Positions 1 through 25,546 of a stretch of DNA of 64,000 bases are shown piece after piece (within the stretch, counting starts at the first letter, position 1; each line of letters starts with the position of its first letter). The DNA lies in contig OX030960.1 in assembly GCA_943735955.1 (NCBI GenBank), positions 3,860,233 through 3,924,232 of the forward strand. Direction: 5' to 3'. A program made the translations under genes and the position numbers. The notes beneath the pieces are model-generated. The model had not been told where the DNA came from and ran no database searches. It saw nothing but the letters and a program-made list of their open reading frames with translations. The DNA is from Piscicola geometra (Eukaryota > Annelida > Clitellata > Hirudinida > Piscicolidae).

Positions 1-3000
1 AAACTAGAAGCCTTCAGAAAGTTCAACCAGCTGCTTAAGGCGGAAAGTATCTTAAATATCTCTCATACCAGTCTCTATACCAGGCTCCTATACACTTATA
101 CAAACATACTTTGCCAGGCATGATTGTATGCGCAAACACAGTCGAGAGGATGTTGGGTTGTTTTGTATGTTTTCATTGCGAGATGCTTTACTTCATGCTG
201 GAGTGTATGATGCAGATTGGAATGGCTTGAATGTATGTGATTGGCATTATCGGCTATTTTTAATTCTGGGCACTTTCCTTTATTGGAGTAGGAATGGAAG
301 ACCTTGTTTATGCAACTTTCAAGCGTCACACTGCATTTCCTGGTATTAAAATGGTCAAATGAGCCATTTTTATGAGTTTTGCCTCGAATCCATTCATGAA
401 TTTGAAAAGTTGAATCATGAAATAAGTTCTATTTAGGCTATTTATTTATTTCATCTATCAAATTGGTATGTTGTAGATGCATTTAGCAATTAATAATTTC
501 ACATTGTATAACGCCCACTAAACCTAAAGTATTTAATATTCGAAGTAATTTTGTTTAAGTTGTTTGAAAAGATCGTGATGCTAAGTGGGTGTGAAATTGG
601 CTTATTATGGAGAATTAATAAACCATACTGGCTACTATTTAATTAGAATAACTCATATCTCGCTAATTGGTGAAATGGTTTCATTTAAACCTGGTAAATG
701 CATGATTGATTATTTATTTTATAAAGTTATTCAATCTAAACTGTTTGGATTCTTATTACTATTTACATATATTTTCTCTTAATTCTTACACTTGACTTCC
801 ACGCAAATTCTTAAACATCATTACCATCAAATCTAACTCTTCTTCTTCATCATCATCATAATTTTTTAATCATTACCATGGCCATAATCTTCTTCTTCAT
901 CTCCCTCATGGAAGGCAAACATCAGCAGCAAAGATGGAGGTTTACAAGGCTTCGCAGCAAGGCAACTCACTCCCGCATAACTTCGCAGCCGACTCCAGAA
1001 TACCTCCCCCTCACCCTTCTCAGCATCTCTCTCCATTTCTATCAAACTCAATCTTCCTTGTGTTTGATATAGTGTTTTTTTTAGTCTATTCTTGTTTTGT
1101 CTCACATTTGAGTTCTTAAATAACTCTTTTTTCCAAATTCATCTTATCGAATTTTCCTAGGGAGAGTACTTTTATTACAACTTTAAAAAAGTTTTTTTTT
1201 CTACAATTAAAAGTTGTTATTTAATATTTTCAGCATTTACATAGAGGTATTTTTTTGTGTACTTTTGACAGTTCTGATAGGACTTTTTAGGAAATATTGT
1301 ATGCAAACGCAACAATAATACCCTCTCAAATGAGAACAAAAGATAAAATACACATAAATGCAAAGAATATAATATTAATAATAAAATAAATTATTTCTGT
1401 ATTTTTTAAAACGTTCTTTTTTAATATTTCATCTCTGCTCTCGTTTGCCATTTTTCTTTTTTTTGGCGTTTTATAGCGTATACTTCACCGTTCTTTATTC
1501 AGCCTTCTATTTGCATAGAGCTATGCAGATCGAATTGGGATGCTGGCTTTTGTGTGCCCACCTCCAAAGATGATCGAGCCTGAAAGTTCTCAATTCAGTT
1601 GTTTTAGAAATGAGATTAGTTTGCCAATGAAATTAATATTTCCCTCCGCAACAGGCTGAAAAGAGCGTGAGGCGATTTGACTAGCAAGTTTTCCAATCGA
1701 AGATTTTGTTAATCGAAGTAACTCTCAGATTAAGATTTCATTGAAATGGCATTTAAACCACGATCTTTGTATGCCATATTTGCGCTTCTTCAAAAACGTC
1801 TCGTCCTTATCAAACTAAAATAATTATATTTTTTATTCCTTGTAGTTGCAACCATCCAATGCTTATTAATAGAACATTAATGCCAGCTGAGCTTTCCCAC
1901 CGTTGTGAGAGCAGGCTTTGATTAACATGCTTTTTCTTCGTTACACGCCTAGCGTGCGCTTTTTTCTTTTTTCCAGATCGCTAGTGTTTTCATAATTTAT
2001 AGAACTCTTAGTTGATAATTTCTTTTTCATACTCAAAGCGTGTTTAGGACCTTTTAAACCTGTATTGAGAACTCGAATAATTTCAACTAGCAGCTCAATA
2101 AAATCCCAAAATTGTGATTTTAATTGATGAAATTTAACGATACATTGTATGCTCGAAAGACGGATCTTAATTAACGTTGGAAAACATTTTCTTTAATCAT
2201 AAATAATATAATTTCTTGCTCCGTCGATTTTAAAAATTTAATTTTCATATATTCAAGTTTTTCAATTTAAAAGTTTTCCAGTTTTTCAACCATATAATTT
2301 TTCGAGATACAATTTCAAGAGAGCTGCAAAAAGACCATAAATATTGAAACACGGCATTTAATAGCTCCAAGCCAAACTTTTTTCTCAAAATTAAATGTAA
2401 TTTTAAATAAAGAAAAACTTCTCTATGCTCTATTATAAAAATGTTTCCGGCAAAAAAATAATAATTAATGAATCATTTATATATATTTGAAATTATAATC
2501 TTATAATGAATAGGAATTATGATTCAAAAAGATCATTGCTAATACCAACATAATCTCTAAGACGCTTTTGAGACTAAAAGTCCTCGTTAAGCGAGCTGCC
2601 TAGCTCTTGATACTGCTCATTAGACATGCCTCTGTTTGCATTAAGAAAGAATGGAAAACATTTTGTGGGAAAGACGTTTGTAAATGCCCTTCATCCAAAC
2701 ACTAGAATAACTTGGCAATGTTTGCCCTAAAGAAACTTGAGCGCAAAGTAAATATAGAAGTGTAAAATTCAACACATGAAATCCTGGTGGCAGTTAATGA
2801 AACTATTTCATTTTAAAAGTTGTTTGTGATTCTCTTCAGAAAATATTTACGCAATGTTGTAAAAAAAAGAAAACTTTGACTGGTAGGTTGTGAAGGTTAA
2901 AGAGCACAATAATTCCTGTAAGCCATGATGTCGCTGTTTACGCCGCGTGTCTCAGAATGTCGCTTTCTTGATTAAAATTCTTTAAAAAAGTTTTTTTTTG

Positions 3001-4532
3001 TATAATAAATATTTTAATTTTTTATTAAAAAAGCGAGTATGAGTATTATACTTTTGTCCACATCTTTCGCAGTTGACGCCAAATCACAGCCATGTATTGT
3101 TTTATTTTACTCCATTTTCCTTGTTATGGTGCTGTGTTAAAATGTCTTTTGTCATAAATTTTTCATTCGAGCTGTAAGCTTACTTTCAATTTAATAATCA
3201 AATATTTCTTACAAGTGATTAGGTTTATGCATCCTCAAAGACTTCATCAGACCGTAAACTCTTAACATTTAATAAAACGCACTAAATTCAAAGAAAATCA
3301 ATTAAATTCCATTTCAAAGAACCTTAAACAGCCGTAATAATGTTGGCATTTAGTTTTATGTTATTTCTTTATGCCTCATTTCAAATCCATAAAATATTTT
3401 CTACCCTCGATATCTTTCTGATCCATTATCAAATCTTTTCCATTTCAATTGATCAAAAAAACAATATGTAATCTCTTAATAAAATTGCTTCTGAATTATT
3501 TTCGTCTTAATCCAATTTTATATTTAATCAAATAATATATTTTTTCTACATTAAATCAAACTTTCGCCAATGTCCACTTCTTTTAGGTACGGGACACTCA
3601 ATTCCTATCAATTGAGCGATGAGCACCTGCTACGAAAGCCCATTCTTTGGAAATTCTTTATTGAACTCTGGGGCAGGCTCACTCTTTACTGATTTTATTC
3701 ATTTAAAAATTATTTCCACATTTAATAGAAAAAAAATTAATACTTATAAAGTCTACAAGCACCTTAAGAAAAGTTCTCGCATCCACTCTCTTGTGCTGGC
3801 TCAATTTAATCTTTCTGATATAATTCTGGCGTTTGGGAAATTAGAAAGGCGTGTGAATTTTATAATAGGCGTGGTCTAATAAACCACATTTATGTCTTCA
3901 AATATATATTCAAACAAATTGCGTTAATAAAATAATAAACAAAGTCTAAATTTTTATGATTAAAAAATTTTAAAGAATATTTTTTTAAACATCTTAAATC
4001 AAATCCAAACAAAATGAGAGAGCAGTAAGAAGCATCAAGAGGGGACTGAGATGCGGTCAATGCATTTCATATATAAATATGGCAACTTATAACTTTTCAA
4101 GTCTTTAAAGAACTCTCACGAAGATTAAATAATAATAAAAGTATTTTTTCAATTTTAAAAATCGTAAAAAGAACATTAAATATTGTTTTCGCCAAAGAAT
4201 ATTAAAAAAATATTTGTTTGAAACTGTTAATATACTTGAACTTTTTGTGAGAAACTCACAATTTAATATTTGTTGACAGTATGAGAAGAAAGACCAAAAT
4301 CATTTTTAAAAGTTTAAAATGGTTTGTAAGACATGCAATGTTCTGTAGTTTTTGAAACTGTATTTGAGTAACATCATACTAACTTTAAAATGTCGTTTAA
4401 GCAAGCATGAATAATAAATAAAACTAAATGGATTTAAACGTCTAAGGAGGTATAAAGCAGTTGAAAGCAGACACGAAACGGACGATTTAAAGACAGCCGA
4501 TGCAATTAATCCTTAAGAATACCTAAAAACTA
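1..4532. other. AT-rich non-coding region
   Basis: No open frame longer than about 90 codons is present, none shows a recognisable domain, and none is bordered by convincing splice sites in a consistent phase. The stretch is rich in A and T homopolymers. It probably holds the intergenic region, and possibly 5' untranslated exons or the promoter, of the SOCS-like gene that starts at 4533. No promoter motif could be assigned with confidence. Confidence 0.5.
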
Positions 4533-18696
<14,164 letters not shown>

Positions 18697-20185
18697 ACTC
18701 AATTTTTCATCACTTAAAAATTCAATCGCTCTTTCATAATTAGAATAAAATGAAACTACCAATGAGTCAAACTTCGAAATCTTCAAAACGTTTTGGAAAA
18801 TTATTTTTAAGTCGATAGGCGAAAAAACGTAAAACTACCATAAAATAACAATATATTCGCCCACTTATTGTTTTTTCAATGTCCGAAAAAAAACTCCACT
18901 AATTCTAGGAATTCTTAACTGATAAATGGTGCTCATTAGTATTACTATTCAAAGTCAATTTAAATTAGTCATAATATTATTGAATTTCAGTTACGGCTAT
19001 TATTATTTTTCGTTCTAATTTCCACTATATCCTTTCCAGTTTTTAAAACAAAGGGCTCGATAAACAATTAGTTTTTCGAAAAATGATAGTGTCTGACCAA
19101 TTGGGTGTCCAAACAACCTGGTATTTCATGGAAACTACCCAGCATTCCAATTTATTTATAAAAAAATAATTAATTATAAAGTCAAAAACGCAATCTTTTT
19201 TAGAAAAGTTAAGTTTCCTTCAAGTCAACAATTATTCTTAAAGTGTTTTCATCCCTTTACGAGCGTCAGTTCTTTTCTATCTGGAATCTCTTTTGCAATT
19301 GCCGCATCTTGAGTTTAAAAATGACTTTTAAAGAAATAATTTCCAACGAAAAATTCTTTTAGTGAGCTCTTAAGATGATTTTATTGTCTCACGCCATGAC
19401 ATTTGCATAAAAGCGTTTCAAAGTACGTTTAAGTAGAAGCATTAAAGCGTAAAACTACTATTTTGAAGATTTCTTGTAAGCCGAGTGTAAATTTCAAATA
19501 TTAAAAAATCATTTATATGTTTAAAAGATATTTCAGGATAATTAGAATTATTGCTGCAAAGTGAAGGAGAAATATGAAAGATTTGAATTTCCATCATGCT
19601 TCTTGCAAGTCCATGGATGGTTTATTAAGAATTTTTAGTACGTGATAGTTCGTAATGTTTTTCCAATATTTATGGCATTTTAAATTTTTATTTCTATTGA
19701 CCATTTGCTTTATGTTTTAATTTTTCAATTCAAGCATTTCAATTTGAGAAATAATTATCTCAACATCTTCATAGAAAGTTTTAGTCAACAATTTTTAACT
19801 CCGATTTATATTAAATCTAAGTAAAATAAAACAGAAACCATCATCTACAATTTTTAATTAGTATATTATTTCTTCAATGTCAAAAAAAATATTTGATTTT
19901 ATAACGCGATGGTCTTGAAGTCGTAAAATGTGAGAAATTCAATTAAGCGGAGGCTTTTTAAACAAGCTTTACAACGACAAAACTATATTTTAAAAAAAAC
20001 GCCTACACCAAACCACTTTTCCAATGAAGTTTTATGCTAGCATCTCCACCCGTATCATAAATGCAAAAAATCCCCTTTTAACAACACTTGAAGGACCAGT
20101 TTTTCTTATACCAGTCCATCTTAGTCACTATTTGTATTCAACTCTTGGACCCATTTTACCATCCACTCTCAAATCTCTTCTTCAT
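18697..20185. other. Intergenic AT-rich stretch
   Basis: This lies between the stop of the SOCS-like gene (+) and the stop of the membrane protein (-), so the two genes converge. It probably contains both 3' untranslated regions. No repeat, RNA gene or coding exon was recognised. Confidence 0.45.
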
Positions 20186-22297
20186 TTACATCAGAAGCTC
20201 TGTAGTTTCCAACAAAGGAGAGACTTTGGTTGCTCGTAGGATTCGAAGCCGGCTTCTCTCGATTAAATCTGCAATTACGAAACCACTAATGCATGCAACC
20301 ACGAGGAAAAGAGCACTGCTCAGAGACAGCAAAGCCGCTATAATGCTGGTGTTGTGGTACCAAGGAAGGCTGCTGTATTCGTCGTTGTTGTGGTAGTTGT
20401 TGTTTGTGTCATTTGGATTCATAACACTGTTGGTTTTTATATTGTGACCTCTAATGTGGTAGCTCTTGATGTTGTTTTGATTCTGCGTGTTGTTGTATTG
20501 CTCCTTGATCAACAACTCAATTCTCTTCGAGTCAGCCTTGATGTACGGAGAGTATTTTGAAGACGTGTTCAGCGGTGATTTGTCGGTGGGCCTCGAGCTC
20601 TTCCTAATGCGCTGTTTCATAATCTCATTACCAGTCTCCGTCTTTCCAATATAATCTTTCTTTATTGCTGTTCTTCCTTTATCTGATACAACTTCATTAG
20701 TGCTTTTTGTCTTGGTGAAATTCACTAAAAAGCCACTCACTCCTGTTTTTGAAAATTTGCTATGGGTTATACTTTTATCACCATCCCGATTGAAACTTTT
20801 TTCTCTTCCTAACGTTGAAAGAATTCTGTTTTTTGGAGTAATTTTTAGAGGTGCGTGAAGGTTTTTAATTTGAAAGAGGCTGTGATAGTAGTGGGTCACT
20901 AAACTGGTTTGAGACTTGTTTTTAAAGCTCTTGGTAACCAGTGGTGAAATTGTTGTGACTAGTGGATAAGGGTTTGTATGAGAAGAATTTTGTGGATGTG
21001 TTGGGGATGCTTTCAGAATAGTTATGGATGCAGGAGTTAAACCAAGGATTTTACGTATGAATTGTGATGGATGGAGAATGAAGCTAGGGACGCTTGCATG
21101 ATCGAGCTTTCGATAAAGATTCTTTATTTCTTTTCTGTTTTTTTCAAAAAACTCGTTTATTTTGTATTCCTCTCGGTTCATTTGTTTTATGAATGAGGGT
21201 TGTGATAGTGATATCGGAGATGTTGTTGACGGTATTGATGGTAAAGATATTTGAGATGTTGTTGATGATGAAGATGTTGAAGATTTTGTTGATGGTTTTG
21301 ATGAAGACGATGTTGGAGATGATTGTGTTGATGGAAGCAAAAGTGATGACTGTGATGATGGAGATGGTTTGAAAAATGGATTCTTCAATAAAGTTGGCGA
21401 CGGAAGCGGAATAGAATTGGAGTAATTTGTCTTCGAAGTCGTTGAATAGGTCGTTAAATAGGCTGACATTGGATTAGCAAATGGATAAGAAACAGAAAAT
21501 TTAGAAAAGTAGACATTTTTACCAATTTCCGATAAAACTAACGGAGTTGACGGAAAGGTTGAATGATTTTCAACTGTAAGAAAAAAAACAAGAAAAAGAA
21601 GAAAAAAAGAAAATTTAGGAAAAAAATATTCAGAAGAAAGATAAGAAGGATGGAAAAAGAGGAATAATCTGCGTAAGAAGTTTGCGTGCCTGGAGCGATG
21701 CTCTGTGGAGAGTAATTTTGAAGAAGTTTTGCTATCGCAAAATTGTGCAGAGAATTTTGTTCGCATGACTTTTCTTGTCAGCTTGTCGGCCCTCTTGCAG
21801 AGTGCTTTCAGTGAATTTATTGTGAAACTTGTGGTTTGCTTCAACGTTGAGGATTGCAAACTCACGCGTGGAAGCGTTTGGAATACTTGAGGTGCTAAGC
21901 TTGTTAATATGTTTGTTGCTGTGACTGTTGATGTTTATCTTGGTTCTAATTTGTTCGCAGTTATTTTTTCTTCTGTAACGATCATATTTTTTGTTGGAGT
22001 TACTATTCTTACTGTTGTTCTTGTTGAGTTTGTGGTCTTTGCGAGATTACTTACAGTTGCATTTGAATAGCTATGCGTTGATTGGAGTGCCGCTTGTGAT
22101 AAGTGACCTTCATTAGATACGCCATTCATTACAACAGTATTAGATTCAACAATGATGAGGGAAGATTTATAAAAGTTGTTGGGGTAGTCGACGTTGCTGT
22201 TTGTTTCGCTATTGTTGCTTTTGGAGTGGTTTTTGTTGTTAGTATATGGATGAGAAGGAGTGTCATTTGCATCAAAAACTTGCTCATTCTCTTTCAT
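20186..22297 (-). CDS. Unrecognised Ser/Thr-rich protein with C-terminal membrane segment; one in-frame TAA
   Basis: The reading frame from ATG at 22297 to the stop at 20186 has 703 codons and is open except for one TAA at 21935-21937 (codon 121). The first part is Asn/Ser/Thr-rich. The central part has Ser/Thr/Pro runs, as in mucin-like ectodomains, and a charged helix-like segment, NEFFEKNRKEIKNLYRKL. Near the C-terminus a hydrophobic segment, IIAALLSLSSALFLVVACI, is followed by a short basic tail ending in ETTELLM. This suggests a single-pass surface protein with most of its mass outside. A second hydrophobic run (FSFFLLFLVFFL, near 21590) coincides with a T-rich tract ending in ttcttacag at 21574, so it may be an intron end rather than protein. 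GTGAGT at 21865 and GTAAGT in the first part are possible donors, but their phase does not fit that acceptor. No family was recognised. Confidence 0.5.
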
Positions 22298-22894
22298 TTG
22301 TGACTTTAATATTTTTCAAAAACAGTTTTCACCATTGACTTTCCGTCGAAGACTGATTGCATCTTTATTGCGATGCTCTCAACCTGAGAGGAGAAGAAAG
22401 AACCGGATGACAAGAACAGAAACAGAGGTTTTATGACTCGAATAAACATTTTTCTATAGTTTTGACAAATCCAAATATTCTTTGGGAGTTTTTTGGCTCT
22501 AATATCAGCATTTTTAGACCTGCCACAAGAGACTATTCCAAATTTTTATACTTTTAAAGAGATAGTTCATCTTTTCTACTGCCAAAATTCAAATAACATA
22601 ATAATTAATTTAGCACGCACCTTTTTGTTCAATATTCACTCGATTGAACTTTAATTAATTTCTCTTTTATTCGTACAATGAATGCAAAAGAAAGTTTTAT
22701 GACCGTTTTCACTTTTGGTCCTCTCTCAACTTCCAAAAACGCATGTCGATCGCGAGGCTACAAGCGAATTGATTTTCTTCTTTTATAAATGCCGCACATG
22801 CACACGTGCTCTCACATCCACATAATCGACCTATGTGTATTCCTATCTTTTGACACGCACACACAACCATGCAAATGTGTGTACGTGTTTATAT
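22298..22894. other. Non-coding stretch upstream of the membrane protein and left of the piggyBac element
   Basis: This probably contains the 5' flank of the minus-strand gene starting at 22297. It includes GT/CA-rich patches around 22795-22895. No coding exon was seen. Confidence 0.4.
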
Positions 22895-23070
22895 TTAACC
22901 CATTAACGCATGACTCAAAGGAATTAATTAATTTTTCTACAGTTTATTGAAAAACTGATTCTAAAAAATAAAATCAAAAAATAAGTCTGAAATATTTTAT
23001 GCAAAAAAAGTTATGATGAAAATAAAAAATGTCCTTAAAAAAGGACACTATGCATTGCTACTCACGGTAA

Positions 23071-23225
23071 TCACGATTCGTGGTAGATGCTGAAGCACTC
23101 CAAATGTAAAGCTACATTACATTTAAGGCATTTCTTTTCCACTTTCTTTCCACATTACTTGCATCTTTTTTGGCCATCTTCAATTTTACCAATAAAATGA
23201 TCTTTTCCATCGTATCGGACCTCTG
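23071..23225 (-). pseudogene. piggyBac C-terminal Cys-rich domain remnant
   Basis: Read on the minus strand, this stretch gives HFIGKIEDGQKRCK, an in-frame TAA, then CGKKVEKKCLKCNVALHLE followed by CFSIYHE and a stop. The spacing of Cys and His matches the C-terminal zinc-binding domain of piggyBac transposases. It is in the correct order and strand relative to the truncated transposase, so the element lost an internal segment rather than its end. Confidence 0.75.
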
Positions 23226-23245
23226 CAACACGCTTTTAGCTAACT

Positions 23246-24256
23246 TCATGGATTTTTTTTTTCTTTTTTGATCTGTTTGAAACCATATGAAAAAATTATA
23301 AGTATTTCAGTATAACATGGAGTGTCTTTTGGTAAGCATTTTATTAGTTTAGATACCACTGATCCACCAAGTCCTAATTCGCTATTGAACTCTTCCGAGG
23401 CTCCTTGATACGGGTAACAGGTTACCCAATACCCAAGCCTATTATTTAGACACCAAACTTTATATCCAAACCTTATGGGTTTTCCTCTGATAAACTGTTT
23501 TGATGAATGCCTTCCATAATATGGCACCATTGATTCCTCAATCGCCAAATGACATTCTTTGGGCCAAAATTTGAGAAATCTTTCATTCATAGCATCAAAT
23601 AATGGACGCACTTTGGCCATCTTGTCTAACTTATTAATTTTCTTATTGTCATTGCAATGCAAATATCTTAATAACTCTTCAAATCTGTTCACAGTCATAG
23701 CATTGCTTACAGCTAGATTGTGTACATCGTCGCTCTGTTCCCAGTACATCCTGCGCTTTGCCAAAGGAACATAACCTGAAAGCATGAGTAAAGCCAGCAC
23801 CACTCTATATTCATTTTCAGTAGCATTCAGCTGTTTTAGTTTTTGGCTGTCATATAAATTTGACATGTCTGTTATTAGCTTGATGACTGGTACATCCAAA
23901 AATAAATTAAACAATGTGAGAGGAAACATTTTTTCTAAAATTGGTTTGTCCTCGGAACTATTATCTGCCAATAATCCAATTTTTTTAGCTGGCCTTTTTA
24001 CAGCAGTTTCTTTTCTACTTATAGTGGTTTTCTCTTCCCCGATTTTGGAAATTACTATTTCTGCTTCTGCATTTAGCTGGTTTCTTGAAAAATTATCTAG
24101 GGTACCTTCACCATCCTCGGGTTCACTATCCTCATCAGAGCAGTTTGGGTCAGTAGAAGGAATCATGACTATATCTGCTGAAAAGAAATCATTGTCATCT
24201 TCCAAAATACTAATGACTTCATGAAGAGCGAATCTGAAAATAATTGTTTTTACCAT
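23246..24256 (-). pseudogene. piggyBac transposase, N-terminal and early catalytic part
   Basis: The 336-codon frame starts with an acidic N-terminus. It then matches the piggyBac transposase core: MFPLTLFNLFLDVPV, EYRVVLALLMLSGYVPLAKR, MTVNRFEELLRYLHCND, ESMVPYYGRHSSKQFIRGKP and FGYKVWCLNNRLGYWV. Full proteins are usually about 500-600 residues. Here similarity stops after SKLIKCLPKDTPCYTE and an unrelated Lys-rich tail follows. In the AIEESMVPYYGRH motif, active relatives have Asp-Glu where this copy has Glu-Glu, so the first catalytic aspartate of the DDD triad appears lost. The segment carrying the second and third aspartates is deleted. Confidence 0.85.
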
Positions 24257-24655
24257 CTGTATTACTGCATAGTGTCCTTAAAAAAGGACACTCAATAAAA
24301 CACAGTTTTTGGAAATAATATTACATGTAAAATGAAATTTATTTTAAAATAAGATATAAGAATGAATAACAATGGAATAATATTATAAATCATAAATGGT
24401 AGACATTAAATAAAATTATAACTAACTTTTTTTCATGAGCCATGACAAAAACACAAAAAATTTAGTTATCGCCTTGAAAAATCAGAATATCGAAACAATT
24501 TATCAATTTCAAATCACAAAAAAATTTTTTTTAAAGACTTCAGTTTATATAAGACAGGATTAGTTGCAAAGATAATAAATATAATCAAGATAACTATTAT
24601 AAAAAAAACTTGTTATTGCTGTCCTTAAAAAAGGACAGTATGCGTTAATGGGTTA

Positions 24656-25546
24656 ATGATCGAGTGTTTAAGACCCTCCATGTTTTTCCATTAAACACGA
24701 CACTATTTCATACGGTATACCTGGCTTGAAGCATTGTCGCCTGAAAGACGGATCCTGCTTTTCCATTTAACATCGATTACTGAGTAGTCCTTGTTAGACG
24801 CGACCTAGCAGCTGAAAATATTCAAAAATTTCTCTTCAGCTCCATTTAGAGTAAGCAATAATGAAAAATAGGTTGCGCAATTAGATGAATGCACTAGTTA
24901 AGGAGCTGTGTGGAATGATATAACCGCAGTATTTGAAACGGAACGATATTAGCTTAGTTTAGTTTAGGGAGTTAAACGACGCAGATCTTTTGACTTCTAT
25001 AATGGTTATAAAAATATATAAAAAAAACACATATATATCTAATAATAATTATTATATAAAAATAAATATATATTTATGTTTATGTATATGAATTATTTTT
25101 TACTATTATGTCATAGTCGCACTTATCATTGTACATCATGGGATGGTTTTCCCAGTATTTATCTAATTTTATTTTAAATTTATCTGAATTTTCAACTTTT
25201 ACGATATAACCGCAGTATTTGAAAAAAATGTTTCGTTGGGTTTTTGGAGAGTCGTAATGGGAACTGGAATCTAAATAAACATTATTATTTTTCTTCAGCA
25301 AACACTCTAATAAAAACTGAATTGATTGACAGTTCATGAAATATGTTGATACATTAATTTTTTTAATGCTTCAAAATATTAATATTCAAAATAAAAACAT
25401 TGAAGATATATTTTTTTTATCAAAAATTAATTGAAATCTTTAATTTTTTTTGCATTTTAGAAATCTAAGTTACAGAAAGGAAATTCTGGTTTAATTCTCT
25501 TTAAAAAAAAATTAAAATTGAACTTTGATCAAGTCTTCAGATAAAA
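24656..25546. other. Intergenic stretch with short repeats between the piggyBac element and PEX19
   Basis: A 22-bp sequence, gatataaccgcagtatttgaaa, occurs at 24917-24938 and again at 25203-25224. The block 24953-25010 is similar, in inverted orientation, to 53390-53455. An 85-codon minus-strand frame (25080-25337) shows no recognisable domain, and the second repeat copy lies inside it. The stretch looks like transposon debris. Confidence 0.45.

Larger units (their letters stand above)
22899..24651 (-). mobile_element. Decayed piggyBac-family DNA transposon
   Basis: The element has perfect 13-bp terminal inverted repeats: CCCATTAACGCAT at 22899-22911 and its reverse complement at 24639-24651. 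They are flanked by TTAA at 22895-22898 and 24652-24655, the target duplication characteristic of piggyBac. Inside are a truncated transposase (23246-24256) and a remnant of the C-terminal Cys-rich domain (about 23071-23225). Three identical 18-bp hairpin motifs, tgtccttaaaaaaggaca, lie at 23030-23047, 24273-24290 and 24619-24636. The element is 1,753 bp, shorter than autonomous family members, because the middle of the transposase gene is missing. It cannot encode an active enzyme. Confidence 0.93.
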
